DNA from: Silvimonas iriomotensis | GTDB taxonomy: Bacteria > Pseudomonadota > Gammaproteobacteria > Burkholderiales > Chitinibacteraceae | Length of the DNA: 58,399 nt | Direction: 5' to 3' | NCBI RefSeq assembly: GCF_014645535.1 | Contig: NZ_BMLX01000010.1 | Span: 20,672 to 79,070 of the forward strand | Part shown: positions 9,685 to 18,030 of the stretch, piece by piece | Layout: each line of letters begins with the position of its first letter | Numbering within the stretch: position 1 is the stretch's first letter | Translations under genes and position numbers: made by a program | Notes under the pieces: model-generated | Seen by the model: only the letters and a program-made list of their open reading frames with translations | What the model was told of the DNA's origin: nothing | Databases searched by the model: none

Positions 9685-11112
9685 ATGAAACTGCTGCAAG
9701 CCATCTTTGGCTCGATCACCAACCGCGTTTTCATGTTGCTGGCCACCGGCATTCTGGTGGCCATCTTTGTCACGGCTGCGCTGGCTATCCGCGAAGACCG
9801 CCAGACCATGCAATCCATGCGCAACGAGCACGAAGCCGAGCGCGTGGCGCAGTTTGTGCGGCTGATGGAATCCGTGCCCGATTCGGTCCGCCCGCAAATT
9901 GCCCAGTCCGGCCCGCAAGTCGGCTTGCGTGCCTCGCTGACCTCGCCACAACCCCTTGTCAGCCATGAAGACAGTGACCTGATCACGCTGTTGCGCGCGC
10001 GCCTGCCCAAAGGGGTGTCTGTCCGCCAGGCCGGCGCTGGCGCAGATTGCGTCCACCATAACGATGGCATGCCGGCAACTGGCGGCTTGTTCCCGCGCGC
10101 GCCTGGCCCGGGCATGTCGCCGGATCGGGGCGGTTGTCATCTGCTGGACCTGACGCTAAGCGACGGTACGCCGCTGCATTTGTCGCTTGGCTGGTCGTTT
10201 GGCCCGCCACCGCCGCCACCCGCTGGCCAGCCGGGTCATTTCAATTTTCCGTGGCACTGGCTGGTCTTTTTCGGGCTGATTGCCATTCTGGCCTACGCCG
10301 GTGCGCGCATGGCGGTCAAACCCTTGCGTCGCCTGACCAATCTGACACAGGAACTGGGCCGCAATATTGATCGCCCGCCCCTGCCGGAAAAAGGTCCAGG
10401 CGAAATCCGCGACGCCATCGCCGCGGTCAATGGTTTGCAGGCGCAGATCCGCAAGCACATCGAGCAGCGCATGTTCATGCTCTCGGCCATTGCCCATGAC
10501 CTGCAAACCCCGCTGACCCGCATGCGGCTGCGCCTGGAAAAAGTCTCTGACGATATCCTGCGCCGGCAATTGCTGGGCGATCTGGCGGCCATGCAGCAAA
10601 TGGTGCGGGAAGGCCTGGAATTTGCGCGCAGCATGAACTCGGTGGAGCATTTCCAGAGCGTGGATATTGATTCATTGCTGGAAACCGTCTGCGTTGATGC
10701 CACCGACACCGGCCAGGATGTCAGTTACGACGGCCAGACCGGCGTGACGGTACGCGCCAGTGTCAGCTCTATCCGCCGTTGCATTGGCAATCTGATCGAG
10801 AACGCTGTCAAATACGGCGAGTCGGCCCGGGTGCACGCCAGTGTCACCGGCCGGGAGCTGGAAATCCGGGTTGCCGATAACGGGCCGGGCATTCCGGCGC
10901 AGTATCTGGAAAGCGTGTTTGACCCGTTTTTCCGGGTTGAAAACTCACGCTCGCGCGATACCGGTGGCGTTGGTTTGGGGTTGGCGATTGCGCGCAATAT
11001 CGCACAGAAGCACGGCGGTCAGTTACGATTGGAGAACGGGGCCACAGGCGCGGTCGCCATTCTGACCTTGCCCGTGGAAAAAGGCCCCATCCGGTCGGGC
11101 CATACCCAGTAA
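9685..11112 (+). CDS. EnvZ-like sensor histidine kinase
   Basis: The 475-residue membrane kinase has TM1 at about 12-34 and a periplasmic sensor of about 150 residues. TM2 (about 193-211) follows a proline run and FNFPWHW, then HAMP. The HisKA helix carries the phospho-acceptor His (about 270) in IAHDLQTPLTRMRLRLE. The HATPase_c domain has the N box NLIENAVKYG, G1 VADNGPGIP and G2 GGVGLGLAIARN. The periplasmic part contains a single Cys, a His pair (VHHNDGMPATG) and a GPGMSPDRGGCH stretch, so a metal or redox signal is possible but unproven. It is cotranscribed with the regulator. Confidence 0.93.
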   Translation: MKLLQAIFGSITNRVFMLLATGILVAIFVTAALAIREDRQTMQSMRNEHEAERVAQFVRLMESVPDSVRPQIAQSGPQVGLRASLTSPQPLVSHEDSDLITLLRARLPKGVSVRQAGAGADCVHHNDGMPATGGLFPRAPGPGMSPDRGGCHLLDLTLSDGTPLHLSLGWSFGPPPPPPAGQPGHFNFPWHWLVFFGLIAILAYAGARMAVKPLRRLTNLTQELGRNIDRPPLPEKGPGEIRDAIAAVNGLQAQIRKHIEQRMFMLSAIAHDLQTPLTRMRLRLEKVSDDILRRQLLGDLAAMQQMVREGLEFARSMNSVEHFQSVDIDSLLETVCVDATDTGQDVSYDGQTGVTVRASVSSIRRCIGNLIENAVKYGESARVHASVTGRELEIRVADNGPGIPAQYLESVFDPFFRVENSRSRDTGGVGLGLAIARNIAQKHGGQLRLENGATGAVAILTLPVEKGPIRSGHTQ

Positions 11113-11245
11113 GTCTCACACACAAACAAGTGGCGCCCCATGACGGCGCCGCTGACGAAACCGCAGGACACAAGGTGGACCCCTGCCGTGTACGGACACG
11201 CTCGTTTGCAATTTCCGTCTGACTTTTTTTCAGGGCTTCACAGCG

Positions 11246-11929
11246 ATGTATCAGCAGGAACTTGATCTTGCCCATGCCCGGCGGCTTGCTGCGCAATACC
11301 CGGATCACTGTTTCTATCAGGGAAACGGCAGCCGCCTGGAAATCGCCCTGACCTTCAGTGACGGCCCGGCTTCAACCACAGCACCGCTGCTGGATTTGCT
11401 GCGTCTGCACCAGACCCCGGCCACGTTTTTCTGGCAGGGTAATCTGCTGGCCGGCAACCAGCAATTGCTGCGGCAGATCCTGGCCGACGGCCACACCGTG
11501 GGCAGCCATACCTGGGATCATGTCCGTGCCAGCAGTTTGTCTGTCACCGATTTCTGGCAAGAACAGATCCAGCGCACCGATCAGGAATTCCAGCGGCTGG
11601 CACACTTGCGCCCGCGCCTGTTCCGCCCTCCCTACGCCGAGTTGACCACCGAACAATTGCGCATGCTGGTGCGACATGATTTCCGGATCATGGGCTGGTC
11701 TATCGACCCGCGGAACTGGGAAAACCCGGACACGCCGGGCCATGTGGAACGGGTCATCGAAACCGTGCTGCGCCAGATTCACCCGCAAGCCATCATCATG
11801 CTGCATGAAGGCCCGACCAACATGCACAACGTGGTCGAGATCGTGGAGCAACTGATCCCGGCGCTCAAATCACGCGGCTACCGCTTTGTGAATGCCGATC
11901 GCCTGACCGGCGTGCGCGCCTACGCCTGA
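11246..11929 (+). CDS. Polysaccharide deacetylase-family (CE4) protein with altered motif 1
   Basis: The 227-residue NodB-homology domain has no signal peptide or membrane segment. Motif 1 reads TFSDGP (36-41) where the family has TFDDGP, so the Asp that normally acts as catalytic base is Ser38. Metal ligands Asp39, His88 and His92 (SHTWDH) are kept. Motif 3 is RPPYAE instead of RPPYG and motif 5 is LHEGP instead of LHDG. Fold and metal site look intact but classical deacetylase activity is doubtful. A second, canonical copy is at 33082-33933. The only other nearby signal is a convergent terminator at 11957-11990. Confidence 0.85.
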   Translation: MYQQELDLAHARRLAAQYPDHCFYQGNGSRLEIALTFSDGPASTTAPLLDLLRLHQTPATFFWQGNLLAGNQQLLRQILADGHTVGSHTWDHVRASSLSVTDFWQEQIQRTDQEFQRLAHLRPRLFRPPYAELTTEQLRMLVRHDFRIMGWSIDPRNWENPDTPGHVERVIETVLRQIHPQAIIMLHEGPTNMHNVVEIVEQLIPALKSRGYRFVNADRLTGVRAYA

Positions 11930-11956
11930 GCCACGGCGTCATTCCATTGCGGCAAT

Positions 11957-11990
11957 AAAAAAAAACGGCCGTCCCGGGCGGAACGGCCGT
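11957..11990 (-). terminator. Terminator of the lipoprotein operon
   Basis: Inverted repeat ACGGCCGT (11965-11972 and 11983-11990). On the minus strand it is followed by nine T residues. It ends transcripts coming from 13773 and may also stop the deacetylase transcript. Confidence 0.85.
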
Positions 11991-12025
11991 TTGCATCGAT
12001 CCGGTCTGCTGACCGGCAGGCGCGC

Positions 12026-12700
12026 TTAGTTGGTCGCCGTCTTGCCGTACTTGGGCGAGCGCGGGCCGTACAGCAGGCCATTGGGTTGACCCGCCGACAA
12101 CAGGCGCCAGCTGGTAATGCCGGCAATGGCGTGGCTCTTGTCGCTCAGGTTGTTGATCAGCTGGTTCACCACCGCGGTGACCAGCATGCCGATCAAACCG
12201 CCGCCAGAACTGTTCTGGTTCTCGGCGCTGGAGGCAAAGGCGTGGCCGGTCCACAACTCTTTGCCGGTCCGCAGGTCAACCAGGCGGGCCGTCGCTTCTA
12301 CGTTCACCACACTATCAACCACGCGATAGCTGGCGCCGTATTGCGACACCGTAATGTACAGGCCGGCATCTGCACCGAAGATGCTGTGCAATTTGTCGAC
12401 AGGCACGGCCTGGATTTCATCCGCAGTCGTCAGGCCGTTCTGCTTGAAGGTTTCGTCGGCCACAGCAACCGGCACCACGTAGTAACCGGACTCGGCCAGC
12501 GGCATGGTCACCAGCGACAACAAACTGTAGGACGCAGTGATGTCCGGCGACTTGTTGACCGGTGGCAGCACCAGGATCGACGCCGGATGGCTTTCGCGAT
12601 ACGCCGTGTAATCCATGGCCGGACCACGGTTGGCACAACCGGTTGCCAGGACGGCCAGGACAGCCACAGCCAGAATCAGGCGCAATTGTTTGAACATCAT
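12026..12700 (-). CDS. DUF799 (GNA1162-type) outer-membrane lipoprotein
   Basis: The 224-residue lipoprotein has a signal peptide ending LATGC, with Cys22 as the lipidation site. The mature part begins with a conserved stretch including SILVLPPVNKSPD and later has VVPVAVADETFKQNGLT and GADAGLYITVSQYG. I recognise this as DUF799, the family of Neisseria antigen GNA1162, whose fold resembles the TolB N-terminal/CsgG-like anticodon-binding fold. It is the last gene of a three-lipoprotein operon, overlapping the DUF4810 gene by four bases. Its function is unknown; family context suggests an outer-membrane assembly or export complex. Confidence 0.88.
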   Translation of the reverse strand: MMFKQLRLILAVAVLAVLATGCANRGPAMDYTAYRESHPASILVLPPVNKSPDITASYSLLSLVTMPLAESGYYVVPVAVADETFKQNGLTTADEIQAVPVDKLHSIFGADAGLYITVSQYGASYRVVDSVVNVEATARLVDLRTGKELWTGHAFASSAENQNSSGGGLIGMLVTAVVNQLINNLSDKSHAIAGITSWRLLSAGQPNGLLYGPRSPKYGKTATN

Positions 12701-13080
12701 TTTTTGGCTACCTGTTGCTGTTGTTTGAAGTTGCGCAGCAAGAAATCCATGTACGCCGCAGATTCCGGATAAAGCTGTTTTTCAGTCGCGAATTCACGGG
12801 CGACTTCATCAGCCTTGCCTTGGCGCGCATACAGCAAACCCAGTTGCGCATGCAGGCCCGGCGGGCAGGCCTTGCCCTTGCCTTGCATCTGTTGCAGGTC
12901 AGCCTGCAGCAGATCAATCTGCTTTTGTTCGTCCAGATCTTCGCCCTTGAAATACGTGTAGAGCGAGTCCTGATAATGGCCCCAGCCATAGATTTGCTGT
13001 GGCTGCTGGGCGCAACCGCTCAATGCGGCGGCAAGCACAAGCCCAACCCAACCCATGCGGGTACGGGAAACAAAATTCAT
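12697..13080 (-). CDS. DUF4810 family lipoprotein
   Basis: The 127-residue lipoprotein has the lipobox LSGC with Cys23. The mature part starts with YGWGHYQDSLYTYFKG and continues as helical, TPR-like sequence (LHAQLGLLYARQGKADEVAREF). It ends in a Gln/Lys-rich tail. This matches DUF4810, which regularly sits between CsgG-like and DUF799 genes. It is the middle gene of the operon and is translationally coupled to DUF799. No enzymatic motif is visible, and a structural or adaptor role in a lipoprotein complex is inferred. Confidence 0.87.
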   Translation of the reverse strand: MNFVSRTRMGWVGLVLAAALSGCAQQPQQIYGWGHYQDSLYTYFKGEDLDEQKQIDLLQADLQQMQGKGKACPPGLHAQLGLLYARQGKADEVAREFATEKQLYPESAAYMDFLLRNFKQQQQVAKK

Positions 13081-13101
13081 GATGATCTCTATAAAGGACG
13101 G

Positions 13102-13773
13102 TTAGTGGGCGGCCGGTTGCCAGGCGCCGCTGTTGATGCCGCTGACGAGGTTATCGACGGCCTGGCGAATGGCCAGATCAAGCACCTTGCCGTTCAGGGT
13201 GGAGTCATAACTGGCCGTGCCGCCAAAGCCCAGCACTTCACGGTTATCCAGCGCGTACTCGCCGGCGCCTTGCGCGGAATACACCACTTCAGACGTGCGC
13301 GTATTCACGATATTGAGCGCGACCTTGGCGTACGCCACTTGCGACTTGCCACGACCCAGCAGGCCAAACAGTTGGGTGTCGCCGGTTTCCTTGCGACCAA
13401 ATTCGGTCACATCGCCGGTCACCACGTAGTCGGCGCCCTTCAGATCCTGCGCCTTGCCCTGGATGCTGGCTTCTTGCTTGATCTCGGCCATGTTGTCGCG
13501 ATCAAGCACATTGAAGCGGCCGGTCTGCTGCAGATGGGTGATCAGGATGGTCTTGGCCTGGCTGCCCAGACGGTCGACGTTGTCAGAGAAAATGCCGCGC
13601 ATATAGCTGGAGCGGTTATCAAACTTGCCCACGGCAATGGGCGAGCGCGCGCCATGCCAGGCCACGCTGGCCGCCGCCGTTTGCGGTACGGCAATGCTGC
13701 GGGAGGATTCGGTTGCGCAACCCGCCAGCAAGGCGGTGGCAATCACGGTGGAGATCACAATCTTGTTGTTCAT
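13102..13773 (-). CDS. CsgG/HfaB-family lipoprotein
   Basis: The 223-residue lipoprotein has the lipobox LAGC (Cys19). The body has the CsgG signatures GKFDNRSSYMRGIFSDN, FNVLDRDNMAEI, GADYVVTGDVTEFG and VALNIVNTRTSEVVYSAQG. CsgG forms the nonameric outer-membrane curli secretion pore. No curli subunit genes lie in this window and the protein is shorter than CsgG, so a related but distinct role is likely. I used the ATG at 13773; the longer in-frame extension starting at 13899 lacks a signal peptide at the right place. First gene of the lipoprotein trio. Confidence 0.88.
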   Translation of the reverse strand: MNNKIVISTVIATALLAGCATESSRSIAVPQTAAASVAWHGARSPIAVGKFDNRSSYMRGIFSDNVDRLGSQAKTILITHLQQTGRFNVLDRDNMAEIKQEASIQGKAQDLKGADYVVTGDVTEFGRKETGDTQLFGLLGRGKSQVAYAKVALNIVNTRTSEVVYSAQGAGEYALDNREVLGFGGTASYDSTLNGKVLDLAIRQAVDNLVSGINSGAWQPAAH

Positions 13774-14050
13774 GTTGCAAGACCCAAAACAGAAACTGAA
13801 ACAGATAAGCCCGCCTGCGCACGGGCCGAAGGATCGGCTCAAAATGCGCGCAGCCTGAAAAATCAGGTAAGCATGTGTGGAACGGGAGTATGACAGCATT
13901 TACTAATGTATCAAGTCGCATACATCAGAAAATGCTGTTTTTGGTCAGAAAATTTGTATTTCGCTGCGCAGGGCATGCCACTCACCCACGCCTTGAATGT
14001 AAGAATGTGTCGTAAGCAACGGCCAGTCTCACCGGGTAACCACCAAATAA

Positions 14051-14077
14051 AAACCCGCGCTGACGATCCAGCGCGGG
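14051..14077 (-). terminator. Terminator of the citrate-type symporter gene
   Basis: Perfect 9-bp stem CCCGCGCTG (14054-14062) and CAGCGCGGG (14069-14077) with a six-base loop. On the minus strand it is followed by a T-rich tract (TTTTTATTT). The stretch 13774-14050 upstream of the CsgG gene has no supported gene and must hold that operon's promoter. Confidence 0.88.
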
Positions 14078-14112
14078 CTGTGGTGCGGGCCTTGTTGCCT
14101 GGCCAGCGGCGA

Positions 14113-15420
14113 TCAGGCGCGGGCCAGATGCACCGCACGCTCCACTTTTTCAAACAAACCCATCCGGTTCAGGATCAGCGTGGCGATCAGGCCGCTGGCT
14201 GCAGCAAAAGTCAGCCACACCCCGGGCATGGCTTTGTTGCCGGTCACCTGGATCAGCCAGGTGGAAACCGCGGGCGTAAAGCCACCGAAAATGGCGGTTG
14301 CCAGACTGTAGGCCATAGAGAACCCGGTCGTGCGCACGTGAACCGGCATGATTTCAATCAGCGACACCACCATGGCGCCGTTGTAGCTGGCGTAGATAAA
14401 GGACAGCCACAACTCCACCAGCAACAAATGCCCGAACGACGGCGCCGTCACCAGCCAGGCCAGCGCCGGGTAGGCCGTCAACAGGCTGAGCGTGGTGAAC
14501 GTCAGCAACAGCGGCCGGCGACCAATGCGGTCAGACAGCGCCCCCATGACTGGCAGCCAGAACAGGTTGGAAATCCCCACGCAGACGGTAACGATCAGCG
14601 CATCAGTATCCGAAAGATGCAGTTCGTGTTTGCCAAAGGTCGGGGTATACGCGGTGATCATGTAGAACGACACCGTGGTCATCACCACCAGCAGCGTGCC
14701 CAGAATGACAATGCCCCAGTTCTTGAGGATGGAATCCAGAATCTCTTTGGGCGACGGACGATGTTTGCGCTTCTGGAATTCTTCCGTTTCCTGTAAAGAG
14801 CGACGGATGATGAACAGGAATGGCACGATCAGACAGCCGACAACAAACGGCACGCGCCAGCCCCATTCATCCATCTGCCCATGCGACAGATTGGATGCCA
14901 GCAATACCCCCAGCACCGCCGCAAACACCACGGCCACCTGCTGGCTGGCCGATTGCCAGCTCACATAAAACCCCTTGTTGCCCGGGCTGGCGATTTCCGC
15001 CAGATAGACCGAGACCCCGCCGAGTTCCACCCCGGCCGAGAACCCTTGCAGCAGACGCCCCGCCACCACCAGCAACGGCGCGGCCAGGCCGATGGTGCTG
15101 TAGCCCGGCACACAGGCAATCAGCAAGGTGCCACAGGCCATCAGTGCCAGCGTGACAATCAGGCCGGCGCGGCGACCATGGCGGTCAATATATGAACCCA
15201 GCACGATGGCACCCAGCGGGCGCATCAGGAAACCGGCCCCGAACGTGACCAGCGCCAGCATCAAGGAAAGAAATTCGCTACCGCTGGGGAAAAACGTTTT
15301 GGCGATGGCGCTGGCGTAATAGCCGTACACCATGAAGTCGTACATTTCCAGGAAGTTGCCGCTGACCACACGAAACACGGCACTGGCCGGCGATTGTGCC
15401 GGGCGGGTTGCAGAAGTCAT
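14113..15420 (-). CDS. Citrate:proton symporter-like MFS transporter (CitA/TcuC type, MHS family)
   Basis: The 435-residue protein has 12 predicted membrane segments and the metabolite:H+ symporter signatures [17 protein letters not shown] near the N-terminus, [13 protein letters not shown] between TM2 and TM3, and [18 protein letters not shown] in TM4. These lines closely follow the enterobacterial citrate carrier CitA and the tricarballylate carrier TcuC, so a di- or tricarboxylate substrate is likely. The ATG at 15420 has AAAGG upstream. A 63-residue in-frame extension upstream is not family-like and would run into the ohr promoter region. It is monocistronic and divergent from ohr. Confidence 0.88.
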   Translation of the reverse strand: MTSATRPAQSPASAVFRVVSGNFLEMYDFMVYGYYASAIAKTFFPSGSEFLSLMLALVTFGAGFLMRPLGAIVLGSYIDRHGRRAGLIVTLALMACGTLLIACVPGYSTIGLAAPLLVVAGRLLQGFSAGVELGGVSVYLAEIASPGNKGFYVSWQSASQQVAVVFAAVLGVLLASNLSHGQMDEWGWRVPFVVGCLIVPFLFIIRRSLQETEEFQKRKHRPSPKEILDSILKNWGIVILGTLLVVMTTVSFYMITAYTPTFGKHELHLSDTDALIVTVCVGISNLFWLPVMGALSDRIGRRPLLLTFTTLSLLTAYPALAWLVTAPSFGHLLLVELWLSFIYASYNGAMVVSLIEIMPVHVRTTGFSMAYSLATAIFGGFTPAVSTWLIQVTGNKAMPGVWLTFAAASGLIATLILNRMGLFEKVERAVHLARA

Positions 15421-15625
15421 TGTGACTGACCTTTTTTTACATGGATGGTCTGATCGATTATCCGGCGCTTGTAGTCGGCGCGCCGTAACTACTTTCTCCA
15501 ATCCGGATTTGATCCATCCCGGCCAACCAGATTGCAAGTCATTGTTTATTCGTACTTCTATCCGGATCACCCGCGCCTTACCCGAATGACATTCTGACCG
15601 TTTGTCCATCTTTTTTATTTATGCG

Positions 15626-15654
15626 TTGCACATTTATATTGTGCACAATATTAT
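15626..15654 (+). promoter_or_regulatory. ohr promoter with overlapping OhrR operator
   Basis: TTGCAC (15626-15631) and TATTAT (15649-15654) are 17 bases apart, a good sigma-70 pair. A perfect 16-bp palindrome, ATATTGTG/CACAATAT at 15636-15651, fills the spacer and overlaps the -10 box. OhrR-family repressors bind such AT-flanked palindromes over ohr promoters. The encoded OhrR lies downstream. Confidence 0.8.
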
Positions 15655-15706
15655 TTTTAGCAAGAACACTGCAACAACACCTCAAACACAACCAAGGAGC
15701 ATCATC

Positions 15707-16129
15707 ATGACTATTCTGTATCGCACCAAAGCAACCACCCACGGCGGCCGTAACGGCCAGGTTGCCACCGCTGACGGCAGCTTTTCTGCAGATCTGGCCC
15801 TGCCGCGTGAACTGGGCGGCAGCGGCAAGACCGGCACCAACCCGGAACAACTGTTTGCATCGGGTTATGCCGCATGTTTTGAAAGCGCCATGCTGTACGT
15901 GGCCGGCCAGGCCAAAATCAAACTGGGTGAGACGCAGGTAGAAGCCGAAGTGGGCATCGGCCCGCGTGAAGATGGCGGCTTCAAGCTGCAAGTGGCACTG
16001 ACGGCCACCATCAAGGGCGTGGATCAGGCCACGGCAGAAGACATCGTCGCCAAGGCGCACCAGGTCTGCCCGTACTCTCACGCCACGCGCGGCAATATCC
16101 AGGTGGATGTCACTGCTGTCGCCGCCTGA
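15707..16129 (+). CDS. ohr: Organic hydroperoxide resistance protein Ohr
   Basis: Ohr is a cytoplasmic thiol peroxidase that reduces organic and fatty-acid hydroperoxides, normally using lipoylated proteins. The 140-residue OsmC-fold protein has both catalytic cysteines: Cys57 in GYAACFESAM and Cys121 in VCPYSHATRGN. The second motif marks Ohr rather than OsmC. The ATG at 15707 follows AAGGAG; a longer in-frame start upstream would lie inside the promoter and operator. Repression by OhrR, relieved by peroxide, is the expected control. Confidence 0.97.
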   Translation: MTILYRTKATTHGGRNGQVATADGSFSADLALPRELGGSGKTGTNPEQLFASGYAACFESAMLYVAGQAKIKLGETQVEAEVGIGPREDGGFKLQVALTATIKGVDQATAEDIVAKAHQVCPYSHATRGNIQVDVTAVAA

Positions 16130-16206
16130 GTACCCGGCACGGCCTGACGATGGCATGGGCTGCGGCTCATGCTATCGTTACGGCGCCTGCACTCTCACGG
16201 ATTACC

Positions 16207-16656
16207 ATGTCAGACCTGCTTAAACTTGATCAGCAATTGTGTTTTCCGCTATATGCGGCCAGCAACCTGATGACCCGGTTGTATCGCCCGCTACTGGAAG
16301 ACATCGACCTGACCTACCCGCAATATCTGGTGATGCTGGCGTTATGGGAAACCGCGCCGCGCAGCGTGGGTGATCTGGGCAAGCAGCTGTTTCTGGATAC
16401 CGGCACGCTCACGCCGCTACTCAAGCGTCTGCAAGCGCGCGGGCTGATCAGCCGTCAGCGTGATCCGGGCGATGAACGCCGGGTGGTGGTTGACCTGACG
16501 GAAGAAGGCCGCTCGCTCAAGGCAAAGGCCGAGGACGTACCGCGTGGCCTGATCTGCGCCCTGCCCCTGCCGCTGGAAGACGTTGTCGACATCCGCGACC
16601 GGCTGCAGCAATTTCTGCATTTGCTGGCCAGTGCCGACCCGCGCAGCCAGGGTTAA
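16207..16656 (+). CDS. ohrR: MarR-family organic peroxide sensor OhrR
   Basis: The 149-residue MarR-type repressor senses organic peroxides through a reactive cysteine, here Cys12 in LDQQLCFPLYAASN, the expected place. The winged helix includes LGKQLFLDTGTLTPLLKRL and the wing RDPGDERRVVVDLT. There are no other cysteines near the C-terminus except in GLICALPLP, so disulfide-based (two-Cys) sensing is possible with that residue. I used the ATG at 16207, after which the family's N-terminus begins. It follows ohr by 77 bases and likely acts on the 15636-15651 palindrome. Confidence 0.95.
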   Translation: MSDLLKLDQQLCFPLYAASNLMTRLYRPLLEDIDLTYPQYLVMLALWETAPRSVGDLGKQLFLDTGTLTPLLKRLQARGLISRQRDPGDERRVVVDLTEEGRSLKAKAEDVPRGLICALPLPLEDVVDIRDRLQQFLHLLASADPRSQG

Positions 16657-16701
16657 GGTCATTCAACCTTCCCGCAGGCGCTGCGCAGAGCGATCAGCAG
16701 C

Positions 16702-17925
16702 CTAGCCGTAGATATGCAGCGAGATGACTTTGGGCTTGGGCGCAAAGTACCAGATCGCCGCCAGCAGCTGCAGCGCCAGCAAAATACCCCAAGCGGTCAG
16801 ATGCGCCACGGGCGGGTAATGCCCGTTCACGACCGGCCAGAAATCCAGCACCGCACCCACTGCCACCTGGCCAAAGAAAATCAGCACAAAGATCACGAGC
16901 GTCAGGCTGGTGTTCACCCGGCCGATCAGATTGAGCGGGAAATGCTCGACCAGCACGGCGTAGCTCAGGATGCCGCAACCGCCAAACAGGCCGTAGCCCG
17001 TCCACAGCACCCATGCCGGCACCGGGATTTGCAGCATGATCAACGCCTGGATCAACACGAACACCAGCATGCCAAGGCCACTGAAGGTACGCACGCTCAC
17101 GCCGCGGTGCTCCAGCGAGCGCGCCAGAAAACCAAAACCCACGCTCCCCACGACCATGGCCACCCCGAGTATCGAGATCACCCGGCCTGCATCCTGTGCC
17201 GACAAGCCATTTACATCGCGCAGCCACGGCGCCACCCACAACGATTGCATGGTGTAGAACACGGCCTGGGTGAGCGAGGAGAACGCGGCAATCCGCCAGA
17301 ACACGCCACTGCGCAAAACCTGCCAGGTGCCCGCCAGTTGCGTGCGGAACTCAGTACGGGTTGAGACTTCCTTGCTGGATGGCACGGCAAACCAGATCGC
17401 CAGCGCCACCGCGACCGAAAACACCGACAACCCCAGGCACACGCTGCGCCAGTCGGTCTTGCTCAACAGCCACAGCAACGGCGAGCCCATGGCCACGCCA
17501 CCCAGCCCGCCCACCGCCATGGTCAGCCCATTGACCAGCGGCAAGCGCTTGACCTCATACCACTGGGCCAGCGCCTTGAAGGCCGCCCCAAGGCACGCCG
17601 ACAAACCCACGCCGATCAGCAAGCGCCCGATCATCAAACCGGTCTTGCCATGGGCCATGCCGAAAATGGCAGAACCCGCGGCGGCAATCAGGATCAGGAT
17701 GGCGGTGACCCGGCGCGAGCCAAAGCGATCCAGCAAAATGCCCACCGGCAATTGCGCGCTGGCAAACCCCAGGAAATACAGGCTGGTCAGCAAACCCAGG
17801 TCTGCACCGGACAAACCCATTTCATGCGTCAGATACGGCGCAAAACCAAGGTTTACGCCGCGATAGACGTAAGAGACAAAATACCCGAGGGCAAACAACA
17901 CAAAAACGCGCAGGGCGGCAGGCAT
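16702..17925 (-). CDS. Major facilitator superfamily transporter
   Basis: The 407-residue protein has 12 predicted membrane segments. The N-terminal half has YFVSYVYRGVNLGFAPYL and the MFS loop GILLDRFGSRRV between TM2 and TM3, and a GRLLIGVGLSACLGAAFKAL helix follows. The substrate cannot be named. The start is the ATG at 17925, directly before the hydrophobic PAALRVFVLFALGYF segment; nine in-frame residues upstream are possible. It is divergent from the LysR gene at 18031, with a dyad between them, so that regulator probably controls it. Confidence 0.85.
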   Translation of the reverse strand: MPAALRVFVLFALGYFVSYVYRGVNLGFAPYLTHEMGLSGADLGLLTSLYFLGFASAQLPVGILLDRFGSRRVTAILILIAAAGSAIFGMAHGKTGLMIGRLLIGVGLSACLGAAFKALAQWYEVKRLPLVNGLTMAVGGLGGVAMGSPLLWLLSKTDWRSVCLGLSVFSVAVALAIWFAVPSSKEVSTRTEFRTQLAGTWQVLRSGVFWRIAAFSSLTQAVFYTMQSLWVAPWLRDVNGLSAQDAGRVISILGVAMVVGSVGFGFLARSLEHRGVSVRTFSGLGMLVFVLIQALIMLQIPVPAWVLWTGYGLFGGCGILSYAVLVEHFPLNLIGRVNTSLTLVIFVLIFFGQVAVGAVLDFWPVVNGHYPPVAHLTAWGILLALQLLAAIWYFAPKPKVISLHIYG

Positions 17926-17948
17926 GAAACAGATCCGGCAAACATTCA

Positions 17949-17965
17949 ACAATGGCTTGTATTGT
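17949..17965. promoter_or_regulatory. Candidate LysR-type operator between MFS and LysR genes
   Basis: ACAAT-N7-ATTGT is a perfect interrupted inverted repeat in the 105-base divergent intergenic region. Its placement fits a LysR regulator controlling both itself and the transporter. Confidence 0.5.
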
Positions 17966-18030
17966 CCCGTTTATCTGCCCGCAACGCGAACGAAAGCTTT
18001 CAACGGGCATTGTGAGTAAAATTTGCTGGC

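Noticed and set aside
11132-11150. GGCGCC...GGCGCC hairpin after the histidine kinase
   Set aside because: The arms are self-complementary hexamers with no U tract, so termination is not supported.
13906-14796. Plus-strand 296-codon frame opposite the citrate-type symporter
   Set aside because: Gln/His/Arg-rich antisense shadow of a well-matched transporter.
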